Notes: generated by a model from the sequence alone, not told the origin. Numbered from the stretch's first letter, positions 12,969 through 25,058 are shown. The stretch is 64,000 nucleotides of DNA from Cylindrodendrum hubeiense (GCA_014621425.1 JAANBB010000076.1:1-64000), one strand, 5' to 3'. Made by a program: numbers and translations.

Positions 12969-13557
12969 CTAAAACCTATTTTTAACTTGTCCTGATAGTC
13001 CTCGCGTACCCCTTTGATTGCGATAATCGGATGTCTGTGATTGTACGGCACCTCCAACTTCATCAATGGGAATGCCCAGTTTGTCGCAAACGGCGACCGT
13101 CAAGAAGTCGCAGCAAGCGTATCTATCATACGAACATAGTCATGAGATATTCTAGATAAAACATGCAAGGGGTTGGATAGGGCACATCACTAATCTGTAG
13201 CAGCTTGTGGCTGGCTGATGGTCGGCGATACGACTTCACGACGAAACACCTGCTAACCAGTCTCATCCTCCCAGTAAATGCCGGGTCGCCCGACCAGCGG
13301 CGTCATCAACTGCTGGTGCGCCCGTCTATCAATAGAAGCCCTCCAATAATCCAACATAGAGCAATTCATGGTCCCCGGAAGGATTGATTCTCTTGTTTCC
13401 CAGGCGTCGGGGTCCACTGCGCCGTCAGCTCGGTAGTTTAAACCCCGATTAGTGGGGGATGGGAACGCCACAATTCTATCGTCGTCGTCCTCCTCTCTTA
13501 TACCGCCAACACCCGAGAGGCCAGGGGTAACCTGCTCTGACTTGGAATGGTGCTTCG
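12969..13557 (-). pseudogene. Unrecognised coding-like remnant or unannotated small gene
   Basis: Two minus-strand stretches read like protein. The first (13557 to 13253) begins after a possible acceptor (cccag) and includes PDAWETRESILPGTMNCSML and GRPGIYWEDETG before a TAG. The second (13122 to 12969) includes CDFLTVAVCDKLGIPIDEVG and ends in TAG. The gap contains several GT and AG sites, but no single intron joins the two frames in phase. Either there is an extra small exon or the gene is broken. A TATA-like ttatataagg lies upstream near 13660. I do not recognise the family. Confidence 0.3.
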
Positions 13558-14106
13558 CTGGGGTTTGTTGTTACTTGTAGATAACTATGTTGGGGATGGG
13601 GCTTTACAACGGCTACGGTAGACGAAAACACGGGACCTCCAGAACGCATATAATGCCTTATATAAAGTACAAGTGGTAGAAATGATAACTAATTCAAGCA
13701 AGGTGATGCTGGTCCCGCCTCAGCTCCATATTGAGCTGTACACCGTTGCACGACTTGCATCTCGTCCTCCGTCACGTCATTCCATGCACCTTCTAGAAGA
13801 TCCCCACCCCCATTCTCAGCTCCTGTACTAGTAACCATGCTTGAATCCTTCGAGTTTTGCCAACTTCCCCTTTTGGTTATCGACTGGGAGCGGCGGGCAT
13901 CGACGGCGACCTCGATTATCTTCCAAGTTCATGTCGACCATGGGTGGATGGTCATTTCCTTGTCCAGCTTAATGCGTCTTCTCGACAGATGGCTGATGTG
14001 AACTAAGCAGCGCCTATAAAGAGCGAGAGTTACCCACGCGTTTAATGTTTAATACAGACAACACCCACTTAAGAACCTGAATCTTAGGTACCGTTTGTTG
14101 CCCAAT
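13558..14106. other. Intergenic region upstream of the secreted protein gene
   Basis: About 550 bases, moderately AT-rich, likely promoter for the gene starting at 14107 and for the possible minus-strand remnant to the left. No gene was seen. Confidence 0.4.
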
Positions 14107-15916
14107 ATGAAAGCCTTCATTGCCCTGTTTATCCTCAACTCCTTTCCTCAAATCTCGGCTGATGACTCGAATCCATTCGATGGAGTTGATCCTGCCACGA
14201 TCAAGTGCGATGAAAAGTTACTCACCGATGCAGGTGTCCCTTCCGCTGATCGCTGGGCTGCGGCTGGTGCGGAATGGGCACTTGAAGTAACGAATGTCAA
14301 CTGGGGATGGTACCAGGGGACTTCCGACGCCGGCCGCCTTGCCTACTCTGAATTCGTTTCGAACTCTTTCAATGCCAAGGAAATGATGCTCTGTCAGAAT
14401 ATGGGTGATGGTCCATGTATGGATACGGTGACCTGCAATGAAGTCAACCAACCAGCCGGGTACGAATGAGTACAGATGGATGAAGTGATACTCATGCTGA
14501 TGCTCTTTAGATATCTGATTCTGAACTCGTTTGCTATGTTACACATGGTAGGTCCCTATACAATCTCTCAACAGTCTTCGGTATACTAATCAAACTACGT
14601 CTAGATGCACCGAAATATCTGGGAGTCTCTCGAAAGCGCCATGAACAAGATGCAGAATTCCATGAGTCTTTTCCAAACGACCTTTTCTCCAGCTGCGACA
14701 CCAAAGTCATCCGGATGGCTCACAGATATGATCACTGTCTTCCAATTCGTTGTTGGCATTGGGTCCGCATTCACGTGGAATATTGGTAAGTCCCTTCTCT
14801 GTGCCCCTGGGATAAGGAAGCAATCGACCTAATAATTCCAATCAGTCCTTAAGGACATTGAACTCATTGCGAACGCCGGTGCTCATGCATTTGCTCAAGA
14901 AGCCGCAAATGGAGCCATTGGCATGGCGTTCACTTTAGGAAAAAGTCATCTGCCTAGTGCAACGTAAGTTCACGCTCGCACTCCATGGAATAAATCTAAG
15001 ACAACATTTCAGTGGTACAGACATTCAGAACGACCTCACCCTCGCAATGGGAGTTCTCTTCGATTCTTGGATTGAGGCCGAGACTGATATCTTGACCCAG
15101 CTATTCTCCGGGACCAATGAGGATCTTGTTATTCTACAGGGGTTGGTGAATGACGGCTTAGCTCTCGACACGGCTCGACATATCAAAACCGATACATTTA
15201 CCGAGGAGGCTCAGAAAATCGTCTACTCGCAACTCCTCCCAATTGCCTGGAGGAGCAGTGGTAAACAATTGAACGCTTTTCCGGGAATGATGATGCCTAT
15301 GATCATGTGAGCATCAACTGCGCTGATAATTTTCTGTTGGTTGCTAAGACAGATTGATAGGATGGTAGCAGATGGCAACGCGGTGGTTGATCTCGTACCT
15401 AAGGATGATGCGGGCAAGATGTCAGTTTCTTATGACGGCCATAAGTTCTTTGTCGGATACCCGATCAAGAATTCGGAAACAGTTCAGTTCTACCCTTTGC
15501 CAGGAGGAACAACCGACGAACTCGATGGCACGAAATGGGGCGGCATCACCATTGAGGACATGGTTATCAGGTATGACCTTGCTTACTTACATCCTCACAT
15601 CAGTTCTCTAATTCCCATTCCAAACAGTGCCTATGAAGGATGGCGTTTGAACGGCGGCAAAATGGGTTATGAGATCCCAGAGAACTCCAAGATCATCGAT
15701 GGAGCGGGCACCGAAGGCGGCCTCATTTTCGAAAACGGCGTTCGCACACCGGGCTTCGTCAAACTGCCGATTTGCACCTGGGCTAAGGTCCAATCCGTGA
15801 CATGGGAGTATTACCAAACCCATATGATGGGCTTGCTGCCCGACGACGTTAAGGAAGGGCTGCCCTGTGGGGATGGTTCCCTGATGGAAGATGAAATGGG
15901 AGACTGGGGGTTTTAG
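14107..15916 (+). CDS. Secreted protein of unknown function, seven exons
   Basis: Spliced exons 14107-14459, 14511-14547, 14605-14785, 14846-14963, 15013-15306, 15349-15570 and 15628-15916 keep one frame and give 497 residues. The first 18 residues (MKAFIALFILNSFPQISA) form a typical signal peptide, and no later membrane anchor is evident. About six cysteines are present. The middle is helix-rich, and the C-terminal third has a compact Gly- and Asp-rich pattern. Intron 5 is only 42 nt with a weak ctaag acceptor; the stronger cag four bases downstream would put a stop in frame, so this junction is the least certain. The family was not recognised; an extracellular role is inferred only from the signal peptide. 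Confidence 0.8.
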
Positions 15917-16415
15917 CGAAACATAGCTGAATGGCTTTGGCTCCTCTGGGCAGAATAAGTAACGATGCAATCTTCAATCAAAGCCCCATATGGGGTGCAG
16001 TTACAAGCCCGTGATAACGCCCGAATCTGATAAAGGTGATGTGTATCCACCATGATCTCACACAGATATTGAGGGGAGTTCAGTGTCAACGGGGGTGGTA
16101 AAGCGCAAAGAGCAGATTTTACGGGGAATCCTAGCACTCAAATCATTTTCGTGGGAGCTTATTGAAGAAGACACTTCGTCGGTGAGCTTTGGGGTTGAGT
16201 CGAAAAAGAAAATACTGCGGTCAAGAAACCTTTGGGGCCTAGTTCTCGCGGAAGGTTATCACAAAACAGGTTGTTAAAACAAAATGGTATTTCGTCTGAA
16301 ATTCACATCTAAATCGCTTTTCATCTCAGCCGTAAATCAGGTTCACATCCATGGCCCATCAAAATCACGTAAACAAGAACTCCACTCATAGATCCAATCC
16401 CTCCTAGACACGTGC
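15917..16415. other. Short intergenic region between convergent genes
   Basis: About 500 bases between the stop codons of the secreted protein gene and the arginine gene. It presumably carries both polyadenylation regions. No gene was seen. Confidence 0.5.
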
Positions 16416-17827
16416 TCATCGCGTAGCTGCAATGGCAGCATCCAGGATATCCAGACCCTTGTTGATCTCTTCGTCAGTAATCGTCAGGCTAGGCACGAAT
16501 CGCAGGACGTTGGTGCCGGCGGTGATGATGAGCAGACCCCGCTCGCGGGCGGCCTTGATGATGGGGGACGGGTCCTCTGAGATCTGAAGTCCCAGGATCA
16601 GGCCACGACCGCGCGTCTCCTTGACGAGGTCGGGGTACTTGGCCTGGAGCTGGGCGAAGCGCTCCGCGAAGACCTTGGACTTGGCCAGAACAGCATCCTT
16701 GATGCCCTGATCGGAGAGGCGGCCGACGATGTAGTGAGCCAGGCGGCAGGCCAGAGGGTTACCGCCAAAGGTAGTGCCGTGATCGCCGACCTTCATCTTG
16801 TCGGAGACATCCTGGGTGACGAGGACGGCGCCAATGGGGAAGCCGTTGCCGAGTGCCTTGGCAGTGGTGAGGATGTCAGGATGAGCCTCCTTGGGGAGGT
16901 TGCCGTGGGCCCAGAAAGTGCCAGTTCGCGACAGACCGCATTGAATCTCGTCGTAGATGAGAACAGCGCCGACCTCTCGGCATCTCTTGGCCAGGGCAAC
17001 CAGGAACTCGTCAGTGGCGGCAACGAGGCCACCCTCGCCCTGGATCGGCTCAACAATGACACCACAGGTCTTGTCCGTCACAAGGTCGTTGATGGCAGCA
17101 ACATCGTTGTAGGTGCCGACCTTGAAGCCAGGAACCATGGGCGCAAAGGGCGCCTGGTACTTGGGGTTGGGAGTGGCCGAAAGACTGCCCATGGTGCGGC
17201 CGTGGAAGCCGTTCTGGAAGGAGACGATCTCGTGCTTGACGCCTGAGGGATCGGCAATCTTGCCGGCCTTTCTGGCGAACTTGATGGCGGCCTCGTTGGC
17301 CTCGGATCCCGAGTTGCAAATGAAGACGGAGGCGGCATTGTGCATGGCACCGGACTCGAGCGTCTTCTCGACCAGCAGCTTAGACAGAGCACCGGTCCAG
17401 GGGTTGTAGTACAGGTTGGAGGCGTGAACAAGTTCCTTGGCCTAGAAAATGAAGAGTTTCAGTATCAACAACTCCCATCTGAGACGCGGGGTTCCAAACT
17501 CACCTGCTCAGCTAGAAGCCGAGTGAACTCGGGGTCGCAATGGCCGAGGCCGTTGACGGCGATGCCAGCAGTGAAGTCGAGGTACTTGCGGTTCTCAATA
17601 TCCCACAGCCACGAGCCCTCGCCCTTGACGAAGACGGGGGGCGGGCGGGCGTAGGTAGCGACCATGTAGGGAGCATGCTCGTTGACGAGGGCGGCGCTGC
17701 GCGACTCCGGCGATGGATCGGCGTTCGGCAGCGAGGCGAGACCTCGGCGGGCGATCCGGGGGCGGGCCACGGCCCTGGCGCTGGCCAGAGTTGCCAATCG
17801 GCATCGGATAGGGAGTCGGAAGGCCAT
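16416..17827 (-). CDS. arg8: Acetylornithine aminotransferase, mitochondrial
   Basis: Class III PLP aminotransferase of arginine biosynthesis that interconverts N-acetylglutamate semialdehyde and N-acetylornithine with glutamate as donor. Two exons, 17827-17504 and 17441-16416, are joined by a 62-nt intron and give 449 residues. The N terminus (MAFRLPIRCRLATLASARAV) is Arg- and Ala-rich without acids, a typical mitochondrial presequence. The cofactor-binding lysine is about residue 303 in TAKALGNGFPIGA. YDEIQCGLSRTG, GSEANEAAIKFAR and GTTFGGNPLACRLA are family signatures. A TGACTCA element lies about 280 bases upstream, consistent with general amino-acid control. Confidence 0.96.
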
Positions 17828-19025
17828 GGCTTCGGGAGGGTATCGTCGCGCAACGGGCTGGACTGGGGCGAGGGAGATGTGAAGGTGAGGGCGTGCGGGA
17901 GTGATAGTCCAAGTGGGTGGGTTTACACCTGGAGGGGCGAGAATTATTTATTGTTATCGATAGCACTCCGCTATCGCAGTTGGTGCGTCACCTAACACAC
18001 GCCCTTATTTTACTTGCACATGCACCTGGGAGTCAGTTGTAATTACCTCACTGGGCTGAGCCTCGACTTCGACCAAATCACGGCCTTTGCAAGGATTCAA
18101 TTGACTCATTACCTGATAGATTCGGCCGAGGGCAAGCTATTTTTCGGCAGTTTTGTCGACGTGTCAAGCTGGAGTCAGCTTCCGCCGTCTCAAAACCCCC
18201 ACGCCTTGCCATCCCAACTGCATTTGGCAGAGGATGCATGCATGGCCTCTCTAAACTACCCGAACGGGCATCATGGGCAGGAGCTAAATCATATAATAAC
18301 CTCATATACGTGATAATTTACTTGTACAGTGTATGTTTTCCTGCGAACCCTCAGAAAAAGTGCCGTACCGTCAACCGTCAGGCGGTATCGGGTGAGTCTT
18401 TGTCAAACTCTCACCAGACCCGTGTTAGAAGTTGTCAGTCACATAATGACTATGTTCTCTCGTCATACTTCTACGGAGACTAGCGTTGAAGCAAGGGCGC
18501 CACTGGCGAATAAATCAACAGACCAGCCACCGCAGTGTTTTAGAGCAGTCGTGCATAACGCCAGTGTCTGGTGGACCCAAGAGCTCGCCGACGCAGCTTC
18601 GTGGGTCCGTGGTGAATGACGCGGCACACAGAGTGAAGTGAGACTCATTTATCGGGGGCCGGTTGCCAACCTACTCGAGTCACAATATTCAAAATACATT
18701 TGCAGTAGTATACAGCCAATGGCTCTGGCCATGGTCTTCCAAAACACCTCCCGTCTAACAAGTACCCGCCACTCGGTCAACTTTCCAGTCCCAATCCATC
18801 AACTGCCCATCACCCCACCGCGAATCTGCATCATCTGCTTGTGGTTCAACTGCCCACGGATGAAATGGAGTCAAGCTGACAGCTGCACCTCAGGATAACA
18901 AAACCCAGGGAAATGTCAAATTGCCTCTGGTGTCCAGACCTGTAGTGTCACGGGTGATCGCGTTGCCTCATCGTCTCGACCCAAAAAAAAAAATAGCAAG
19001 AGAAAATACCAGCTCCGAGGCCCCA
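17828..19025. other. Region between the ATG27 3' end and the arginine gene promoter
   Basis: About 1.2 kb. The part next to 17827 is the arginine gene promoter; the part next to 19026 is the ATG27 3' flank. Short open frames show no coding character. A TGACTCA element at 18102 is the only recognisable site. Confidence 0.5.
18102..18108. promoter_or_regulatory. Gcn4/CPC1-type site TGACTCA
   Basis: A perfect palindromic TGACTCA lies about 275 bases upstream of the acetylornithine aminotransferase start. This is the known binding sequence of the bZIP activators Gcn4 and CPC1/CpcA, which induce amino-acid biosynthesis genes on starvation. Site identity is seen directly; its use is inferred. Confidence 0.6.
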
Positions 19026-20296
19026 TCAAACTGCACTGTAACCTCCACGGCTACCCGTCCCCTGGACAGTGTTCAAGACTCGGCGAACCCAGTCCTTCAT
19101 CAAGTACGGGACGTCGCGAATACTATCGCTGTGAGGGAGAAGATCCCAGCCTCGAGCACCGTAGCGGTTATAGTTCAGCCAGCTCGAGAACACCAAGTAG
19201 GCAGCGATGCCGAGGAATGCGCTGGTCTCCAGTCAGTATACCGTCGCCAAAAGTCTCGAGCCAAAACTTACATAATAATGAACCAGGTAAAGAAGCCCCA
19301 GGAGGCGTTGTCACCGCCCTCACTGCCATTGTCGTCTCGAGTCTCGCAAGCATACTGTGTGTACCACGTCAAGCGCAGGACATCGGCGTCCTTCTCTGAC
19401 GTGAAGCTGTCCCAGATGAGAGAGGCGTCCTTGTTCTTCAACTGGTGCTCCTTCTCGTCTTCGGTATCGCCCTCCTTCTTGTCGTCACCCTCCTTCTTGT
19501 CGTCACCTTCCTTCTTGTCGTCACCTTCCTTCTTGTCGTCACCTTCCTTCTTGTCGTCACCTTCCTTCTTCGTCGTCACCTTCCTTCTTGTCGTCCCCTT
19601 CCTTCTTGTCGTCCCCTTCCTTCTTGTCATCTCCCTCCTTCTTTTCCTCGTCTCGGAGACGCAACTTCTTCGTGCCGTACTTATCCTCCGCATCCCACTC
19701 TCCCTCGGTTCCCGTCCTATTGCGATCGCAGATGAACTCGACAATGGCCCTCTGCTCTCGGGGCTTCTTAGACGGCTCTCCAATGGGGTGGTGCTTGCCG
19801 CCCTTGAGGACAATTCGTAGGCCTTCTTTCTGCGAGTCGGAGGTCGAGTCGCTCGTCTTGAGTCTCGTCAGAGTATAGTCGAACTGCGTGCCGCCAACAT
19901 TCTCAAGGTTTCCGGCTATCGCATTAATGTCCGTGATGGTATCGGTCTCGTCTTTCAGAAGGCGAGTGATTCCACACACTAGAAGTCGTCAGCCTGCGCT
20001 CAACAAACGCGATGAACGAGATTCCCACCTCTTGTGCCATTCGGGCACTCCTCTCCCTTCTTGAAATTCCCACTCTTCTTCAGAGGCTTGCAGATATCCA
20101 GAGTATATGTGGTGTTGTAGTGCAAAGGAGGACTGGGTTCGTAACGCGTCGTGACAACGGAGTGCGGCCCGGTCAACTTTGACAGATCAAAGCTGTGGCC
20201 ATCGACCCGGATATTTTGGCATGTCAACGTAGACAATCCCAGCACTGGCGCAACCAGCAAGGGAAGCAGAAGTGCGGATAATTGTGGTTGATGCAT
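19026..20296 (-). CDS. atg27: Autophagy-related protein 27 (type I membrane protein), reading frame interrupted by one base
   Basis: Atg27 is a type I membrane protein of the Golgi/endosome/vacuole system involved in Atg9 trafficking. Exons are 20296-20029, 19978-19272 and 19221-19026. The N terminus has a signal peptide (LLLPLLVAPVLG), followed by a cysteine-bearing lumenal domain with CPNGTRVCGI across the first splice junction. Later come HQLKNKDASLIWDS, a tryptophan/phenylalanine-rich membrane segment spanning intron 2, and a cytosolic tail ending in GSRGGYSAV. The middle exon carries KKEGDD repeats, and one extra base at about 19571 shifts the frame there, so the upstream frame ends at a TGA near 19557. 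Both sides match the family, so the break is a real mutation, a sequence error or is skipped by splicing. A shorter start is chosen over the upstream ATG because the signal peptide follows it directly. Confidence 0.85.
19470..19650 (-). repeat. 18-bp tandem repeat in ATG27 encoding KKEGDD
   Basis: About nine units of 18 bases (gtcgtcaccttccttctt type on the plus strand) encode Lys-Lys-Glu-Gly-Asp-Asp on the minus strand. One unit at 19571 carries an additional C and is 19 bases long, breaking the frame. The terminal units near 19600-19640 are slightly diverged. Confidence 0.92.
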
Positions 20297-20958
20297 CGAG
20301 AAGAGCTGGCCAAGAGAGGATGGGAGGACGATAAGGTCGTTGGTTGCCACAGCCGGGGCGAGGAGCGAGGCGGATAAGGTGGAATCGAAGAGGGAGCCCT
20401 GTATTATGACAACGGTTCAGGTACTCAGAGAGGCGTGTCTTGTGCCGTAGGCGCGGTGCGTGATGAACTGGTCACGTTTGCCTGGAGCTATCGCGGGTTT
20501 GGGTGGACATGACCAAGCTTCCTGACCAGTCGGTTGTGTCATCATGCACCGGCACTCGACTTGCGCACGTGACCATTCATCGGCCACTCCAGCTCAACCT
20601 CGCATCACGTCAACCAACCAGCACAACAACATCGTCACTCTAGAAGCAATATACGGTTAATTGGGCCATGGTGATTCCTGATAAAACTTGTTCATATGAT
20701 ACACTCGATTCCCAGTCTGAGTCCTCAACACCATGCATGACCGTTGACGCTTCACCTCGACATTAATGACCAAAACCCACCCCCAAGAAAACGCATCCGT
20801 GAGATATCCCTGTCCTGACTCAAAAGAATTCCGCGGGGTATAAAGCAACCATGCCCAAACTTAAAACAAACGCGAAATCACGAAAATCCCACACCTCCTA
20901 TACTCCAGCCGCAATCCCTGTCAACTATCTATCGTTCCATCATTCTCAAAGAGCGAGC
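20297..20958. other. ATG27 promoter and SPT20 3' flank
   Basis: About 660 bases between two minus-strand genes. No gene was recognised. An upstream in-frame ATG for ATG27 exists at 20350 but would bury the signal peptide. Confidence 0.45.
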
Positions 20959-23900
20959 TCACATCCCCTGATGGCCCATCATCCCATTCATGCCTTGTTG
21001 ATGTTGCATTTGAGCTTGCATTTGCGCCTGCATTTGTTGTTGTTGTAGCTGTTGCTGTTGTTGCTGCTGTAACAACATCTGCTGTTGCGCCCTACGCTGA
21101 GCCAGATTTTGTTGGAAAAGATGCGAGGCTTGTGTGAGCGAGGTGTGCTTGACCTTTTCCATGATTTCTTGGGGAATCTGGTCAAGCCCTCCATGCTTAG
21201 CTGCAAGAGTTTGTAACATCTTTTGATACAAGACTCGAGCCTGGTTGTGGATCTGGACTTGCACCGGATTGGCAACTTGCTGCGGTTGCTGCTGAGGTTG
21301 CTGTTGCTGCTGTGCTTGTTGCTGCTGCTGTACTTGTTGCTGTTGTTGTTGCTGCTGCTGCTGCTGCTGCATTGCGGCAAGGGCTTGAAGGTTTACGTTG
21401 TTACCATTCACCATTTGACCACTGACTTGGCGTTGCATAGGGTTACCCATCTGACCGCCCATTTGGTTCATTCGCGCCGCCATTTGCTGCTGTAACTGAG
21501 CTTGCATCTGGGGCGTCATCTGGCGCATTTGACTCCCTTGCATGCTCTGAAGCTGTTGAGCATATTGTTGCGCGAGTTGTTGCTGGTTCACCATGCCGCC
21601 TTGTTGTTGCTGCTGTTGCTGTTGATGCTGCTGCTGTTGTTGCTGTTGGTGCTGGTGCTGTTGCTGCTGTTGTTGCTGTTGTAGCATCATCTGCCGCTGC
21701 ATCATCTGCATCATCTGCTGCTGCTGCTGAGGTGACATAGCCTGGCCATTCATGTTGCCATTAGCAACGCCATTCTGCATCGCGGCCATTTGCTGCTGCT
21801 GTTGCTGCTGAGCAATAGCTCGTTGCTGGGCAGCCATTTGAGCAATGACTTGTGGGTTTGTCTGATTCATAGCCTGGCTGTTCATCATCATGGCCTGTGC
21901 TTGTCCCATCTGCGAATTCTGGGCCATCATATTAGGAGGTGGGCTGGCCTGGGTCATGCGAGGAGTCGCTGTCATTGCCGGCCGATTAATTGGCGTGCCG
22001 TGCGGGATATTAGGGGTTGAATGAGGCATCCGCGGCGTTCCAGAAGGATGGCTTTGCTGACTCCCACGAGACGACATGTTATGAGCCATAGGGACCGACA
22101 TAGGGTGGTTTTGGACCACCGATGAAGGTCGAGGAGGACTGGCTGCCATGCCTGAGTTCGTCTGCTGCATTGGAACACTGCCGACCATGGGAGAGGACAT
22201 GTTCTGAGGCGTTCCCTGTCTAGCCACAGGGGAAGAGGCAGGGGGTTGAGAGATCTGAGCCTGGAAACGTGGCTGTGCCTGGCCAGTCATGCCGTTGGTC
22301 ACGGGAGTAGGCGTACCAGTTGCCCCATTTGCCATACCGTTCGCCATTGCTCCATTCTGGGTAGGATGGGCGTGCTGTGGCTGGGCCATGGGTGGTCGCT
22401 GAGTATTCTGGGTGCTTGGTGTCGATGCGGCTGCGCGAGCTTGCCGTTGTGCTTCAGCTTGTCGCGCAGCTGCCTCCCTTGCCACGGCTGCCTCTCGCCG
22501 AGTTCGCTCCTGCTCGGCTGCTTGTTGTCTTTGGGCCGCGAGCAGGGCCTCTTGCTGCTGCTGTTGCTGCTGCTGTTGCTGTTGCTGTCTCTGCTGCTGC
22601 AGCCTCCGATCGTTTTCTTGCTGCTTAACCTTCTCCTGCTCCTTCTTCTCGGCATGCTCGCGTTTAATATCCGCAATGACCTTGAAGCGCTCGAATCTAG
22701 GCTCAAATGTTGCCGCGCCAGTTTGGGCATCTCCATCGGCAGCGCCGCCACTTTGAGCACCTGCTGCGCTCGACGATAAGCGCTCGTCCAAAACGAGCAT
22801 ATATCGTTCTTGTTCTGCGGCGGCTGCCTCTTCAGCTGCCACCTCAGCAACAGTTCTCTTACGAGTCTTGGGTTGCGGCGGCGGATCGGAGTGCTTGGGG
22901 TGAGCCATGGCCTCGAGGAGCGCAATCGTTTCTTCTGGATTCTTTGTCGGCTCAAGCATCAGAGGCGCGTTTGTAGCCAAAAGGATCTGGCCTTCCACTT
23001 CGTGAATGTTGGTCCCATCCACTTCCATCTTATCTCGCTTCTGGCGTTTCGCTGGTGGTGGCATGTTCGCGGCGGTTGGTGTCGGCGGGACTAAAGATAT
23101 CGGAGTCGAAGGTGGAACTAGGCCCAGGGCATCGTTTGCGCCCCTTGGAGTCGACGCCTTGATGAGGAGATCCATCTGGAGGCTTTCGGGAGTTGGATGC
23201 AAGACAACAGTAAAGATTCTGGGGGATGTAGAACCTTTACCCTTATGGCCGTCGGCAATGGCAGGCGGTGCTGGTGGATTTTCCTTCTCTTTCTCTCCTG
23301 CACTCTTCTCCTTTGGTTCCTCTTCCGCTTTGATGGAACCATCCGCGTTTGTCAAACATTCTTTAGGGAATGGGACATACGGGGAAGGAGTCAAGTATTG
23401 GTTGTAGTTGTGGATCGACGAAGCCACCACAGTGCTTGTTGTTGTTGCAGCCGGCCGCGTATCCTTTATCTCGGTAGCCGATTTATGATCGTGAACTTGA
23501 ACGATGAGACAGCCATCGTAGAATGGCACTCCACCCTCAGTGAAGTATGCAAGAAGATCGTGGGGAACGGTGCGACTCCTCACATGGTCGAGGAAGAGTT
23601 TCATTGGCGACTTGTATGGGAACATGCCGTCCTGTTTGTCGAAGCGGAAGTGGGTAGCGTGCATGTGGACGATGAGAGACGGAGGACGGCCGGCATGCTT
23701 CTTTAGAATGTATGAATCGGTGACAACTGCGAGAATATTAGGCTTATTGTCCCGACTGAACATCGATTAGAGGGCCATACCATATGGTGGGGGCTCCCTA
23801 TCATGCGATGACATATCGGCCGCGAAAGATGCCGAGCGAAGCCCAGCGCTGTTCCTTGAGTGCCTACCAAGGATCTGGGATGAAGTTTCTCGGCGTGCTC

Positions 23901-24114
23901 GATTGACGGGTCGGACGGTCGACGCGGTTATTGCCCGCTCGCTAGCGGAATGGGGGGGTTGCTTCGCACTCAATGGAGGCTTCTTGGCGGACATTGAGGG
24001 CGAGGGTGAATTCTTCGCAGAGGGGGTCGCTCCATTCGTTTGGATCCCCGGTGGGATAGGACGCTTCATTTTGTTGGTGGCATTGTGATGGACAACAGGT
24101 CCAACCGGCGCCAT
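20959..24114 (-). CDS. spt20: SAGA complex subunit Spt20
   Basis: Spt20 is a structural subunit of the SAGA transcription coactivator in the nucleus. Two exons, 24114-23781 and 23726-20959, are joined by a 54-nt intron and give 1033 residues. The junction reads PPPYVVTDSYILKKHAG. It leads into the conserved Spt20 domain (about residues 112-240), with PSLIVHMHATHFRFDKQDG and FYDGCLIVQVHDH. The C-terminal two thirds are rich in Gln, Met, Asn and Pro with many polyglutamine tracts, as is usual for this protein in filamentous fungi. The separate open frame upstream of the intron would be missed without splicing. The open frame's own first ATG lies inside the intron and is not the start. Confidence 0.93.
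21020..22610 (-). repeat. CAG/CAA polyglutamine tracts in SPT20
   Basis: At least five runs of 8 or more glutamine codons are seen, at about 21035-21085, 21288-21370, 21600-21690, 21795-21815 and 22550-22605. They are mixtures of CAG and CAA, so slippage is restrained compared with pure CAG runs. All are in frame. Confidence 0.9.
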
Positions 24115-25058
24115 GGCTTCGGCGTCGCGCTGCGCAGATGGCGCAGCAACAGTAATGCTTATTTGGGCCTCTCTATATCCACTCGATATCAATCAAATCA
24201 CCACCTCAGGGCGCAAACATCGATATCAGCTTCGCAATGACGCGACGCGGGGGTTGAGGTCGGGTCGGGATGGGCGTGGGTTGCGTTGGTCGCACGTCAC
24301 CCGGAGTGACAATGCGGAGTTGGCCGAGGTGCTTCGGGTCGCGGGTCGTGCAGCACTGCGCGGGTCAGAAGAGGTAGATATAATACATGGACAATATCGG
24401 AATGATTCGAAACGAAAGACCCAGGATTATCAGAGGATCGCGCGATGGGCTGTGAGTTGGAGGTCCGTTGATGCTGTATGTCGAGTGTAGCCGCATCACG
24501 GGTGCGGCTCCTGACCTGAGTGCTGACTGACGCTTTGGGCAAGATCACGTGAGCGCATCAAGGTTCCTTGGCAGGTACCCTTTGGAACTGCAGGACATGC
24601 CACATGAGAACGGGATAATAGCGCAAAAGAAAATCAACCACTGAGACTTTGGTGTGTGCAAAATCTGGCTTCTTATTCGGATGAATAAAGTCATGTTTGG
24701 GCGGTTATTATCACAGCTCAGGCCACTTCTTACCCAAGGTAGTCCACGCGTGACGCGACATCTCATGTACGATATCAACAACAGAAAATCCCCAACTTTT
24801 ACACCAAAGAGAGATTAGGATGGAGTAAGCAATCATGAGGTTTCTGAGGGCCTAGTGGTATTATAATCCGGCAGCAGCACTCGCGTATTATTCACGGACA
24901 GTAAAAAGTTGGTGTGCTAGTCACAATGAGGTACTCTTAACGATTGAGCAAAGCAAAAACTCAGGCACCTAACCCGTATTTCCAACTGTACTACTCATAT
25001 ACGAAATATCAAGCTTCATGGTATCTTCCGCCAGATTCGTTAAAAGCCACGTGGGCCT
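24115..25058. other. SPT20 promoter and 3' flank of the Pex22-like gene
   Basis: About 940 bases between two minus-strand genes. No coding stretch was recognised in either orientation. Confidence 0.45.
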
